Shown here: positions 9,532 through 17,762 of the stretch, piece after piece
Position numbering within the stretch: position 1 is the first letter of the stretch
How the letters are laid out: every line of letters begins with the position of its first letter
Origin: Paenibacillus_E qinlingensis_A
GTDB lineage: Bacteria > Bacillota > Bacilli > Paenibacillales > NBRC-103111
NCBI RefSeq assembly: GCF_031455095.1
Contig: NZ_JAVDSB010000001.1
Coordinates: forward strand, 868,001-932,000
Length of the DNA stretch: 64,000 bases
Reading direction: 5' to 3'
The notes under the pieces: model-generated
What the model was told of the DNA's origin: nothing
The model's database searches: none
Seen by the model: the letters and a program-made list of their open reading frames with translations, nothing else
Position numbers and translations under genes: made by a program

Positions 9532-10583
9532 AGACTATGCTGAAATGGATCTTGGCAACTCTTATGCTATTTATACTAACAGGCTGTTGGGATAATAAAG
9601 ATATTAATCATCGCTCTTTACCGATCGCTATGGGGGTTTCGTATAATCAAGGCAACTATACGGTCTTTCTGGATATTCCCAAAGTAAGTGCTACAGATAC
9701 GATTCAAATCGTCTCGGACAGTGGCGACTCCATCAATGAAATCATTGATCGCATTAGCATGAATATGGAGAGCGAAATTGATTTGCTCCATCTGAAAATC
9801 ATTATCGTTGATAAAGAGTTTGCCAGACACGGTTTAAATGATGGTGTGGCTAGCCTTATTCGCTCTAGGCATGTTTCTCCGAAGACACTGTTCGTTATTT
9901 GTGATGAATCGCCAGAACAATTTTTTCGGAAAATGGATCGAAATTCGAATGATGGGACCATGATTTATGATTTTTTCCAAAAAAATTGTGGGTTGAGTCC
10001 TGAAATTGCCTATACACAAACGTGGAAAATTTTTAGGAGCATTCACTCCTTTACCAACGATGTGGTCATACCAGTCATTAAATCAGGCAAAACAACTGTT
10101 ATTGAAAGCTCGGGGTCAGCCATTATGAAAAATGGCAAAATGGTAGGAAGACTCAACAATGAAGAAACCTTACTAATGAATGTTTTTAACGGAAATAAAA
10201 CGCAGGGGAAAATTGAAGTAACGGGGAAGGCTACAGTTCAAATCGTAGGTAACACCCTCGTACATCGAAGCTCCATCGTGAATAACCAACCGCTTTTAAA
10301 GAGTAACCTACACTTAAAAGTAGTCTTGTTGGACACGAAAGGTAAACCAACATTAGAATCCATCAAATCCGATTTGAACACGGAGGTTTTGGCACGATTC
10401 GAACAACTATTTGAAAAAATAAAGCAAGGCGGGGCAGACGTCCTAGGAGCAGGACAACATTTCAGGAATGATTTGACGCGGTCACAACTGGAAGTTTGGC
10501 GAACAACGTATTTTACAAATTTGAATATTGATTTAAAGGTCTCGACTACGATTCGAAATACGGGGAATTTGAAAGCTTCGTAA
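9528..10583 (+). CDS. Spore germination receptor lipoprotein subunit C (Ger(x)C)
   Basis: The protein of 351 residues is a Ger(x)C lipoprotein. I use the GTG at 9528 because it overlaps the gerB stop (GTGA), sits 5 bp after AGAGAAAG and gives a short lipoprotein signal ending in ILTGC, with WDNKDINHRSLPIAMGVS right after. This Cys-Trp-Asp/Glu-xx-(D/E)I start is the hallmark of GerC proteins. The C-terminal domain (about 190-345) ends in an EVWRTTYFTNLNIDLKVSTTI-type strand region common to the family. Longer frames starting within gerB would lack a lipobox near the N-terminus. A hairpin terminator follows the gene. Confidence 0.93.
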   Translation: MKTMLKWILATLMLFILTGCWDNKDINHRSLPIAMGVSYNQGNYTVFLDIPKVSATDTIQIVSDSGDSINEIIDRISMNMESEIDLLHLKIIIVDKEFARHGLNDGVASLIRSRHVSPKTLFVICDESPEQFFRKMDRNSNDGTMIYDFFQKNCGLSPEIAYTQTWKIFRSIHSFTNDVVIPVIKSGKTTVIESSGSAIMKNGKMVGRLNNEETLLMNVFNGNKTQGKIEVTGKATVQIVGNTLVHRSSIVNNQPLLKSNLHLKVVLLDTKGKPTLESIKSDLNTEVLARFEQLFEKIKQGGADVLGAGQHFRNDLTRSQLEVWRTTYFTNLNIDLKVSTTIRNTGNLKAS

Positions 10584-10607
10584 ACTAACATAAGTGCGAT
10601 CTAATAA

Positions 10608-10650
10608 GCTGTCTCAGCAAGGTTGAAGAACCTTTGGGGATGGCTTTTTT
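10608..10650 (+). terminator. Probable terminator of the gerABC operon
   Basis: The inner stem AAGGTT/AACCTT with a 4-nt loop is topped onto an outer 8-bp stem (10608-10615 with 10637-10644) containing G-T pairs, followed by six T. The internal loop makes it imperfect, but position and T run fit a terminator 25 bp after gerC. Confidence 0.7.
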
Positions 10651-10790
10651 GCCTTGCAAAATAAGTTGATAAACAGCCAGAATTCTATGAGTTTCGTCCA
10701 TGCACGGGTATTTTAGGGAACATATGATATAGAAAATAGAAACGGTTTCCGCTATGCAATAGGACAGGATATTCCTATTTTGGAGGTGTG

Positions 10791-11327
10791 ATGCTTTTGA
10801 GCAAACTTGCCCAGTTAATGAATCATATTGGCACTGTAGGTATGACAAATATCGAAAAAGTGCAAGTCGAATATGCAAACGAAACCGAGTTGAAAATAAA
10901 ATTCAATATTGGTGATGGCGCTATTCAAAGAATATCCGAATTTGATAAGTTTGTAGCAACCGTTGATTGGATCCAGGTCAAGGAAATTGATGTTGAAGAG
11001 TACCAGGGAAGAGAAGTGAAACTTAAATTTTATGTAGCTGCGATAGGGCAGATGGGAGTAACAGGAGCTCCCGGAGAGACAGTAGAGACGGGAACTACGG
11101 GGAGTACAGGAACGGATGGAACTACAGGTGCAACAGATGAAACTAGTGATCTAGGTGAGGAGATAGCTACGGATGCAACGGGGGAAATGGGTGAAACAGC
11201 TGAAACAGGTGAAAAGGGTACTACAGAAGCTACAGTTGCTAGTCTTGCAACAGGTAAGTTGAAAAGAAGAATCCGTCGATGGATCACAGCGATACGTATC
11301 TTCTTTGTAAAGAACACAAGAACGTAG
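10791..11327 (+). CDS. Small protein with degenerate collagen-like region, function unknown
   Basis: I do not recognise the N-terminal domain (about residues 1-85, alternating beta-strand-like segments such as NETELKIKFNIGDG). It is followed by a roughly 60-residue Gly/Thr/Glu-rich stretch with interrupted G-x-T triplets (GAPGE, GTTGSTGTDGTTGATD), then a basic tail KLKRRIRRW with a hydrophobic patch. This resembles a decayed collagen-like repeat, a type often found on spore or cell surfaces. GGAGG at 10782-10786 supports the ATG at 10791. There is no signal peptide. It lies alone between the gerABC terminator and a small sporulation-like gene, so a spore-surface role is possible but unproven. 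Confidence 0.7.
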   Translation: MLLSKLAQLMNHIGTVGMTNIEKVQVEYANETELKIKFNIGDGAIQRISEFDKFVATVDWIQVKEIDVEEYQGREVKLKFYVAAIGQMGVTGAPGETVETGTTGSTGTDGTTGATDETSDLGEEIATDATGEMGETAETGEKGTTEATVASLATGKLKRRIRRWITAIRIFFVKNTRT

Positions 11328-11390
11328 CATTAATTTACCTCACGATTATGTATAATGGTTCTAAACGACTATGATGATGAGGTGATTGAA

Positions 11391-11546
11391 ATGATTCAAG
11401 TTAGGGTGTTTTCTAGTTCGAATAAAATGCTTGTACAAGATGATGCCAATAAGTTCTTGGCTGGACTACCAGAATCATCCGTTGTCGATGTTAAGTTTTC
11501 CTCTTCTGATGGGTCTTTCGATATTTTAGTTACTTATAAATCGTAG
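11391..11546 (+). CDS. Small protein resembling sporulation protein Cse60
   Basis: This 51-residue protein begins MIQVRVF and ends in a strand ILVTYKS, with NKFLAGLPESSVVDVKFSS between. The layout resembles the Cse60 (YteV) family of sigma-E-controlled small sporulation proteins, but the protein is short and the match is tentative. The ATG at 11391 follows GAGGTGA (11379-11385). A TATAAT at 11351-11356 would place transcription start inside the longer alternative frame, which argues against the start at 11355. It is followed by an unusually long hairpin. Confidence 0.6.
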   Translation: MIQVRVFSSSNKMLVQDDANKFLAGLPESSVVDVKFSSSDGSFDILVTYKS

Positions 11547-11560
11547 ATTTGGTATAAGAC

Positions 11561-11625
11561 AAAACGACACATAAACAGCCTTAGGACGACCATCGTCCTA
11601 AGGCTGTTTATGTGTCGTTTTTCCT
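11561..11625. terminator. Perfect 29-bp hairpin, bidirectional terminator
   Basis: Positions 11561-11589 pair perfectly with 11593-11621 around a 3-nt loop (CCA). The arm starts AAAACGACAC and the other arm ends in TTTT, so it can terminate transcription in both directions. It follows the Cse60-like gene. Confidence 0.85.
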
Positions 11626-11650
11626 TTAAGAATTGTCAGTAATAGGCTAG

Positions 11651-11679
11651 TTGACTTCATCACTAAATAGCGTTATATT
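11651..11679 (+). promoter_or_regulatory. Sigma-A-type promoter of the AhpD-like gene
   Basis: TTGACT (11651-11656) and TATATT (11674-11679) are separated by 17 bp, which fits the vegetative consensus. Transcription would begin about 60 bp before the ATG at 11748. No operator was recognised. Confidence 0.7.
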
Positions 11680-11747
11680 GTAGATGTTGTTAATCGGCGA
11701 TAACTATTGTCGACATTAAAAAATGAAAAATAAAGGAGTAATGAGAT

Positions 11748-12209
11748 ATGGAAATCAGATTGGATTATACGAAAGTACGTCCTGAATCTTTGCAAACACT
11801 ATTAAAATTGGAAGGCTATGTGAAGAAAAGCGGTCTTGACCCTAAATTAGTGGAGTTAATTAAACTCCGCGCCTCTCAAATCAACGGCTGCGCTTATTGT
11901 CTGGATATGCACTCCAAAGATGCGCGAGCGATGGGGGAAACGGAACAGCGAATTTATTTGCTCAACGCTTGGCGAGAAGCGCCATTTTACACTGAATCTG
12001 AGCGGGCTGCACTTGCCTTAACAGAAGCTGTGACCCAAATCTCTAACGGTGGTGTATCAGAGGAATTGTTTGAGAAAGTCCGTAGACATTTTGACGAAGA
12101 ACAATTTGTTGACTTGATTATGGCGATTAATGCGATTAACGCTTGGAATCGTATAGCGATTTCAACAGGTATGATCCCTGGCGAATATCAGCCACCAGCA
12201 GCGAAATAA
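11748..12209 (+). CDS. Carboxymuconolactone decarboxylase / AhpD-like CxxC protein
   Basis: The 153-residue all-helical protein carries the AhpD-type signature with redox pair C48 and C51 (CAYC) followed by H55 in DMHSKDAR. Proteins of this family with CxxC act as alkyl-hydroperoxidase-like enzymes or thiol oxidoreductases rather than decarboxylases. A good Shine-Dalgarno (AAAGGAG) lies 9 bp before the ATG and a vegetative promoter is visible upstream. The gene appears to be transcribed alone. A role in peroxide defence is inferred from family and not from neighbours. Confidence 0.88.
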   Translation: MEIRLDYTKVRPESLQTLLKLEGYVKKSGLDPKLVELIKLRASQINGCAYCLDMHSKDARAMGETEQRIYLLNAWREAPFYTESERAALALTEAVTQISNGGVSEELFEKVRRHFDEEQFVDLIMAINAINAWNRIAISTGMIPGEYQPPAAK

Positions 12210-12261
12210 AGAATATTTATTGTGCAAGTTATCTTCTCCTCAAAAATCTCCTGTAATTCAC

Positions 12262-12276
12262 TGATAATAATTATCA
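12262..12276. promoter_or_regulatory. Perfect Fur box with no obvious target gene
   Basis: TGATAATAATTATCA is an exact 7-1-7 Fur palindrome, of the same form as the site before efeU at 51482. It sits between the 3' ends of two convergent genes, 53 bp after the AhpD-like gene and 31 bp before a hairpin. TACAAT at 12285-12290 could be a -10 for a very short plus-strand transcript. Confidence 0.6.
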
Positions 12277-12306
12277 TTATTGGTTACAATAGATGTAGAA
12301 ACATAG

Positions 12307-12330
12307 AAAGAGGCCAAAACGGCCTCTTTT
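12307..12330. terminator. Bidirectional terminator
   Basis: AAAGAGGCC (12307-12315) pairs with GGCCTCTTT (12321-12329) around AAAAC, with T on both outer sides. It serves the minus-strand DUF1540 gene, whose stop is 12 bp away, and could also stop plus-strand reads. Confidence 0.8.
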
Positions 12331-12340
12331 CACTCAAATT

Positions 12341-12499
12341 CTAAACTTTGGATTCAAACGTACGACAATCCGTTTCTTCTGAATTGCGCGCTTGATTGCT
12401 GCCGTGGTGACTCACGATTGCAATTGATTTCGCATTACATTTGTTCTCATTGGCCCAGTATTTGCAGGAATTCACTTCACACATTACATCTTTTGCCAT
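12341..12499 (-). CDS. DUF1540 small Cys-rich protein
   Basis: On the minus strand an ATG at 12499 preceded by GGGGAGGTG opens a 52-residue frame beginning MAKDVMCEVNSCKYW and ending CRTFESKV. Four cysteines (C7, C12, C21, C45) match the spacing of the DUF1540 family, short metal-binding-like proteins common in sporulating Firmicutes, where the domain is often duplicated. The function of the family is unknown; some members are sporulation-expressed. The gene is isolated, with a terminator 12 bp after the stop. Because it is so short it is easily missed by length cut-offs. Confidence 0.85.
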   Translation of the reverse strand: MAKDVMCEVNSCKYWANENKCNAKSIAIVSHHGSNQARNSEETDCRTFESKV

Positions 12500-12675
12500 G
12501 TCCTTTTCACCTCCCCTACCTCATAGGGTGGGCGAAAGGGACCTCTTTTTATACATCGCATGCAAAATACTTATTTAATGATCATCATTGAAGATTTCAC
12601 ATCCCTATTCACAATCGCACAGATCATCTTCATATACTTGAAGTAAGCGATAAAAGATTTCAAGGGGATGAAGAA

Positions 12676-12894
12676 ATGGCTGGAAAGGATGAGCTTCAAA
12701 CCTGTGTCAGATGCAAATACGTTGCAGGGAAAGAAGACAGGTACTGCATACGTTGCGGGGCGCCGCTCAAGAATAAATGTACGAAAGAAAAATCCCTGAT
12801 GCATAAGGGTTGTTATAAAGTTAACAAAGCGGATGCGAAGTACTGTGCGGATTGTGGGACAGAGACGACGTTCAGTCAATTGGGGTTTATCTAA
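12676..12894 (+). CDS. Zinc-ribbon protein of 72 residues
   Basis: The protein has four CxxC-type half-sites: C10/C13, C24/C27, C35 with C46, and C57/C60. They suggest two stacked zinc ribbons, with the pairs RYCIRCGAP and KYCADCG typical of zinc-ribbon folds. AAGGGGATGAAG precedes the ATG. There is no membrane segment or partner gene, so a regulatory or nucleic-acid-binding role can only be guessed. A hairpin terminator shared with the convergent GH18 gene follows. Confidence 0.75.
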   Translation: MAGKDELQTCVRCKYVAGKEDRYCIRCGAPLKNKCTKEKSLMHKGCYKVNKADAKYCADCGTETTFSQLGFI

Positions 12895-12897
12895 TAA

Positions 12898-12938
12898 AAT
12901 AACCTGAGATAAGGACCTTGTCCTTCCCTCAGGTTATT
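12898..12938. terminator. Bidirectional terminator between zinc-ribbon and GH18 genes
   Basis: AATAACCTGAG (12898-12908) pairs with CTCAGGTTATT (12928-12938). An inner AAGGA/TCCTT helix extends the structure. It lies between two convergent genes. Confidence 0.85.
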
Positions 12939-12963
12939 GTCTTTCTTCTGCAAGGATGCCAGT

Positions 12964-14877
12964 TTACTTCTTCTGCAGCACAGCCTGCCATAAATCAGCT
13001 GAATCATAGCCTAGGCGCCAAGCAGCAACACCGGCGATGTCGTACTTTTTGGCAATGTCCATACGCGCTGTAACGGTCGCTTGATTCTCTAGCCAGAGAA
13101 CGTACGTGTAGCCATTCTCTTTGTATTCGACACGGTATTGTCCAAATTCACTGTCCCATGTTTGGGTGGTTGATTTCGAAGCCATTAAAGCAGGGATGTC
13201 TTTCATCAGTACGGTGCGGTTACCGACCAATGCTCCTTTGGCATCTAACTGCCATTCACGTACATAATACGGAATGCCAAGTATGATTTTATCACGTGGA
13301 ATCCCATAGGATAGGAACTCTTGAACGCCTCCATCTGCCCAAGGAATACCCGCAACGGAGCCTGGCGATGTACTTCCCTTCCAATATTGATCGTAAGCCA
13401 TGATAACGACGTAATCAACAATGGAACCGAGCTTCTCATGGTCAAATGCGGATAGATGATTCCATTTCACACTGCCGCGCGGCAGATCAATCGAGATGAC
13501 TAAATCTTTGGCATGTGCGGCTGAGGTTAATTTGGTCATAAACGCTGTGAACGCATTGCGATCTGAACCCGCTAAGCTTTCGAAATCCACATTGATGCCT
13601 GGAACACCCAACTGGACAGATCGGTTGACCAAAGCTGTAATGAACTTGTCCTGTGCTGCGGTGTTTGCCAAAAATTGTGTGGTTAACGTAGAGCTAAATT
13701 GGTTACTAACTAATGGATAGACCGTATAGCCATTTTTCTGCAGCCATTTGACGGTATCCACATTCGACGTATCCTTCAAATTGCCCGCGTTGTCTGCTAA
13801 TTCGAAATAAGAAGGGGAATCGACATCTAGTCCAAGTGTGTTAGAAACATGAGCTTTAATCGTCTCTGCACCTGAACTGCCATTCCAGCCCCAGACTTGA
13901 AGTTTTTTGAAATTATCCCATAATATCCGATGCTCCAAGGTTTGAATCGAAGAATTACTGTACTGTTTACCATAGGATAAAGCTTCTGGTAAGGTTTTAA
14001 ACTCACCAATCAGATTCGTACTTTGATACACTTGATATGACGCATAGTTGTTCCAAATTTTACGACCTTCTCGGTAAATAGCGCTATGTCCCCATAGCTT
14101 TGCATAGTTGATCGCGTCATCAACGGAAGTGAATTCCTCAAGAAAAGCATCATTTTGAAATACTTTATAAGTTTTAAGATTGCTGTAAACCGTTTGTTTG
14201 GTATTGATATTGACGACAGTGGAATTCCCCCAATTAAGAGCTTCGTTAATCGCATCTTCCAAAGAGGCAAATCCCCAATTAGGTGCTGAAAAAGATCCTT
14301 GATACACCTTGTATACCACACTGCCCGCGCTGTTTGCCGCTTGCGGGATGTTATCCCACACCCACTTATTCGAATTCATATCGATAATATGAGCGCCGCC
14401 CCACTTTTTAGCCTCCGAGATGGCATCAGGTAGACTAGTAAACTTCCATGAATCTTGTGTAATCTCATTTTGATAGACTTGGAAACGGGCGTAATTGTTC
14501 CACACCCAACCCGTGGATTGTAGATCCCGCACACTCGCGTTCGTCCATTTTTTAGCTTCAGCGATAGCTTCATTCAGAGTGGCGAATTGCCATTCCGGCA
14601 GGGTGAGATCTTGCTGATACACTTGATAGCGAGGGAAATTGCTCCAAATCCAAATACGAGTGCCAATTTCTTCAACATGACTGTTCGAAAACCATTTCGC
14701 ATACGCTTCGGCCTGTGCATACGTTGCAAATTCCATGAGTACTTGATTGTACTGAAAGACGCGGTATTTCGTCGTTTTGTCTATACTAGATGGACCATTG
14801 CTTGCTGCGAAAACTGTTGAAGGCACCGTCATGGAGAGTAGTAATGTGCCGCTAAGTAACCATTTTCCTATTTTCAT
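12964..14877 (-). CDS. Secreted GH18 glycoside hydrolase with six N-terminal repeats
   Basis: A signal peptide (residues 1-24, ending VFAA) precedes six tandem modules of about 45 residues (about 38-335). Each begins with an aromatic-x-V-[YF]Q strand, continues FxSLxxAIxxAKxW and ends with W.N. The C-terminal half (about 340-637) is a GH18 barrel. Its catalytic segment GINVDFE ends in the acid/base E433, and MAYDQYW is the typical sixth strand. The repeats probably bind cell wall or chitin-like polymer, so it may act on peptidoglycan or a spore layer, as GH18 proteins such as YaaH and YvbX of Bacillus do. It is transcribed alone. The exact substrate is unknown. Confidence 0.88.
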   Translation of the reverse strand: MKIGKWLLSGTLLLSMTVPSTVFAASNGPSSIDKTTKYRVFQYNQVLMEFATYAQAEAYAKWFSNSHVEEIGTRIWIWSNFPRYQVYQQDLTLPEWQFATLNEAIAEAKKWTNASVRDLQSTGWVWNNYARFQVYQNEITQDSWKFTSLPDAISEAKKWGGAHIIDMNSNKWVWDNIPQAANSAGSVVYKVYQGSFSAPNWGFASLEDAINEALNWGNSTVVNINTKQTVYSNLKTYKVFQNDAFLEEFTSVDDAINYAKLWGHSAIYREGRKIWNNYASYQVYQSTNLIGEFKTLPEALSYGKQYSNSSIQTLEHRILWDNFKKLQVWGWNGSSGAETIKAHVSNTLGLDVDSPSYFELADNAGNLKDTSNVDTVKWLQKNGYTVYPLVSNQFSSTLTTQFLANTAAQDKFITALVNRSVQLGVPGINVDFESLAGSDRNAFTAFMTKLTSAAHAKDLVISIDLPRGSVKWNHLSAFDHEKLGSIVDYVVIMAYDQYWKGSTSPGSVAGIPWADGGVQEFLSYGIPRDKIILGIPYYVREWQLDAKGALVGNRTVLMKDIPALMASKSTTQTWDSEFGQYRVEYKENGYTYVLWLENQATVTARMDIAKKYDIAGVAAWRLGYDSADLWQAVLQKK

Positions 14878-15056
14878 TCATTCCGCCTCTTTCTAGTAAG
14901 CTACTCTATTGGACGCATGAAAAGGTAGATTGGTTGCGCTTTCGACCCCATGGAAGTTCATGGATAAAGTATGAAGTTGGACGATGACCCGACTTTTTAG
15001 TAACATATGGAGAGAATGGTTTAACCGTGATGAACTTAAAGGTGAGGGGATTTCAA

Positions 15057-15590
15057 ATGACGCAATATCCAGAGGCATACACCGATTATTTATGTTATTT
15101 TCACGGAGAGCGGGATTATTTCGAATGTCATGAAGTTATGGAAGAATATTGGAAGGAACATCCCAATGACCCAGCGAGGTTAACGTACGTAGGACTTATT
15201 CAAATTGCTGTAGGCATGTATCACAGTCGTAGAGGGAATTACGCAGGCGCTGTGAAAATGCTGCAAAGTGCTGCGAAAAACTTGCAAGCTGAAGATGTGC
15301 GTACCTTGGGGTTAGATGATGTGGAACTGCAAGCAAGAATTGCGCAAGCATGGCAAGCGATCGGAACTGACAATTACCAATTTGTCGATATGAATTTGCC
15401 TATTGCAGATCCTGAATTGCAGGATTTGTGTATGGAATTATGTCAGCTTAAGGGCTGGACTTGGCAAGCGCCGAGCCGGCTATTGGACGAGATGATCATT
15501 CATAAACATACGCGAAGAGATCGGACTGAAGTGATTGAAGAGAGGGCAAGACAACATCATATTCGAAAGGAATTAGGTGGCAAGGAATGA
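15057..15590 (+). CDS. DUF309 domain protein
   Basis: This 177-residue helical protein contains the DUF309 signature: FHGERDYFECHEVMEEYW near residues 13-30 and the second-helix GLIQIAVGMYH. The ATG at 15057 has AGGGGAT upstream, while the longer alternative start at 15027 lacks a good site. The stop overlaps the response-regulator start by 4 bp, so it forms the first gene of the two-component operon. The biochemical function of DUF309 is not known to me. The conserved His/Glu pairs suggest a metal-binding helical bundle. Confidence 0.85.
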   Translation: MTQYPEAYTDYLCYFHGERDYFECHEVMEEYWKEHPNDPARLTYVGLIQIAVGMYHSRRGNYAGAVKMLQSAAKNLQAEDVRTLGLDDVELQARIAQAWQAIGTDNYQFVDMNLPIADPELQDLCMELCQLKGWTWQAPSRLLDEMIIHKHTRRDRTEVIEERARQHHIRKELGGKE

Positions 15591-16315
15591 GTTCAGAGGG
15601 TAAAATTCTAGTCGTTGAAGATGAACCTAATATTTCCGAGGTTGTCAGGCTGTATTTGGAGCATTCGAATTATGAAGCGATTCAACTGTTTCGCGGCGGC
15701 AATGTGCTTAAAACGATCACAAATGAACGGCCATGCTTGGTGCTGCTCGATATCATGCTCCCGGATGTATCTGGCTATGAATTGTGTGAGCAAATTCGCA
15801 GGATGGATGCTCCTTACCATCACACCCCGATCATTTTCTTAACGGCAAAAGGTGAATCTTTGGATAAGTTGAGAGGCTTCAATCTGGGAGTCGACGATTA
15901 TTTAGTGAAGCCATTTGATCCGAATGAGCTAATTGCGCGTATTAAAGCTGTGCTCCGCAGAACCTTGCAAGTGCCCGCTGATATGACGGGGCCACAAAGC
16001 TCACCGCGCAAATGGTTGGAAATGGGCAATATTATGATCGACTTAGAGCAGTATCGTGTAACGGTTGATGGCAACCGAATCGAATTAACGCCGAAAGAGA
16101 TTGAGCTTCTATTCTTCTTAATGAGCAATCCAGGACGTGTATTTACACGCGAGGATTTGCTCGGGTATGTGTGGAACTTTGATTTTACAGGAGGAACACG
16201 TACCGTGGATGCACATGTGAAAAACCTTCGGAAGAAGTTAGGACAGCATGAGACGTGGAATATCCAAACACTGTGGGGAATCGGGTACTCATTTGAGGTT
16301 GTTCAGCATGCTTAA
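15587..16315 (+). CDS. OmpR/PhoB-family response regulator
   Basis: The 242-residue regulator has a receiver domain with acidic pair E11/D12, phospho-acceptor D55 in LVLLDIMLPD and the lysine of LVKPFDP. It also has a C-terminal winged helix (about 140-240) with the typical LTPKEIELLFFL and GGTRTVDAHVKNLRKKL. It overlaps DUF309 upstream by 4 bp and the histidine kinase downstream by 8 bp. Its likely target is the PhoP-like direct repeat at 17763, upstream of the exporter genes. The environmental signal is not evident; similar modules respond to cell-envelope stress or antimicrobial compounds. Confidence 0.93.
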   Translation: MSSEGKILVVEDEPNISEVVRLYLEHSNYEAIQLFRGGNVLKTITNERPCLVLLDIMLPDVSGYELCEQIRRMDAPYHHTPIIFLTAKGESLDKLRGFNLGVDDYLVKPFDPNELIARIKAVLRRTLQVPADMTGPQSSPRKWLEMGNIMIDLEQYRVTVDGNRIELTPKEIELLFFLMSNPGRVFTREDLLGYVWNFDFTGGTRTVDAHVKNLRKKLGQHETWNIQTLWGIGYSFEVVQHA

Positions 16316-17759
16316 ACGTTGGGTCATGGGGAAGTACAATAGCTTGTATATTAAAATTTTCCTCTCCTTTCTTGCGACCTGTGTACTTTTTTTTATCGGT
16401 CTATTCGTCTTTTGGAATTATTATTTTACAGATCTCTTCTATAAGGATAAAATCGAGCTTCTAGAAAAAAGAAATACAGAAATTGCCCGCTTATTGAATT
16501 CGGTTCAGGATGGCACTATTTCTATCCGTGAATTGAAATATACCGTTCGGATTCTCGCCAGAAGTATTAATGGACAAGTCTGGCTCGTGGATGAGAAAGG
16601 CAATATCAGCAACGGTTCATCCGATAGTGAAGGAAGAGCCATTCCCAAACAGATGGACACGTTGTTTATTGATGGTTTGCATGGTCGTACAGGGCATAGC
16701 ATGATTAGTCTGGAAACGCCGGAAGGGAAACGAAACTTATTTGCCTTCTACGCTCCGTATCAATTAAATGATCAGCCGATGGTCATTATTCTTCATTTCC
16801 CTGCAGGTGACGTGCGTGAAGTCATTTCCGCGGTTCGTCTGAATATTTTATTACCGCTCTTGTTTTCGCTTATTGCCGTTGGCTTTATCTTGTTCATTGT
16901 TTCCCGTAAGCTCGCTGGGCCGCTGCAACAGATGAATCGTGCTGCATTAGAGTTGGCACATGGCGATTTCAAGACCCGTGTTCCAGTCAATTCGCAGGAT
17001 GAAGTGGGACAGTTGGCGAAAAGCTTTAATTTCATGGTGGAGAAACTGGAGGAGTGGGAGGAGACGCGGCAAGAATTTCTCGCCAATGTCTCGCATGAGC
17101 TCAGATCACCGTTAACAACATTACGTGGTTTCATCATTGCAATGAATGATCATATTATTCCTCAGGAAAAATACCCGCACTATTTAACTATTTGTGAACA
17201 AGAAGTGCAGCGTTTGCAACGGCTAGTAGCGGATCTTCTTGATCTTGCCCAGATTCAAAATGGGGTGGATGTCTTTCGGCTGCGACCCGTCGATATGATT
17301 GAATTATTGGAAGATTCAATGGAACTCTTGAAGCCTGCGATGAAAGAGAAACACATTTCTTTACATCTCATCTTACCCGAAACACATGTTGAAGGATGTT
17401 ACATACTGTTAGACCCGGATCGTTTTGCCCAAATCATCCATAATCTCATCTATAATTCGTTTAAATTTACCCCAGAAGGGGGTACAGTGACACTCGCATT
17501 AGAAGAGAATGAGAAAGAAGTCCATTTGTACATTCGTGACACAGGGGCTGGGATGACAGCTTCCGAATTATCTCGCATTTGGGATCGATTCTATAAGGCA
17601 GATGAAGCTAGAACATCCAAAGCAGACGGAATTTCGGGGACGGGGTTAGGTCTTACAATCGTCAAGCATTTAGTCACCGGAATGAATGGTACAATTAACG
17701 CTCGTTCCCGTGTTGGGGAAGGGACAGAGTTTCATATCGTATTTGCTAGAAAAAGCTAA
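16308..17759 (+). CDS. Membrane histidine kinase
   Basis: This 483-residue sensor kinase has two transmembrane helices (about 15-38 and 180-200) around an extracytoplasmic domain of about 140 residues. It continues with HAMP (205-255), HisKA with the phosphorylated H263 in NVSHELRSPLTTLRGF, and an HATPase domain with an N box IIHNLIYNSFKFTP and GTGLGLTIVKHL. The ATG at 16308 follows GAGG at 16295 and overlaps the response-regulator stop. It pairs with that regulator. A terminator and a direct-repeat operator follow before the lipoprotein and exporter genes. Confidence 0.93.
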   Translation: MLKRWVMGKYNSLYIKIFLSFLATCVLFFIGLFVFWNYYFTDLFYKDKIELLEKRNTEIARLLNSVQDGTISIRELKYTVRILARSINGQVWLVDEKGNISNGSSDSEGRAIPKQMDTLFIDGLHGRTGHSMISLETPEGKRNLFAFYAPYQLNDQPMVIILHFPAGDVREVISAVRLNILLPLLFSLIAVGFILFIVSRKLAGPLQQMNRAALELAHGDFKTRVPVNSQDEVGQLAKSFNFMVEKLEEWEETRQEFLANVSHELRSPLTTLRGFIIAMNDHIIPQEKYPHYLTICEQEVQRLQRLVADLLDLAQIQNGVDVFRLRPVDMIELLEDSMELLKPAMKEKHISLHLILPETHVEGCYILLDPDRFAQIIHNLIYNSFKFTPEGGTVTLALEENEKEVHLYIRDTGAGMTASELSRIWDRFYKADEARTSKADGISGTGLGLTIVKHLVTGMNGTINARSRVGEGTEFHIVFARKS

Positions 17760-17762
17760 AAG

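Noticed and set aside
10741..10760. Possible CcpA cre site (GAAACGGTTTCC) before the collagen-like gene
   Set aside because: It matches only part of the cre consensus and lacks the outer TG and CA bases, so I do not list it.
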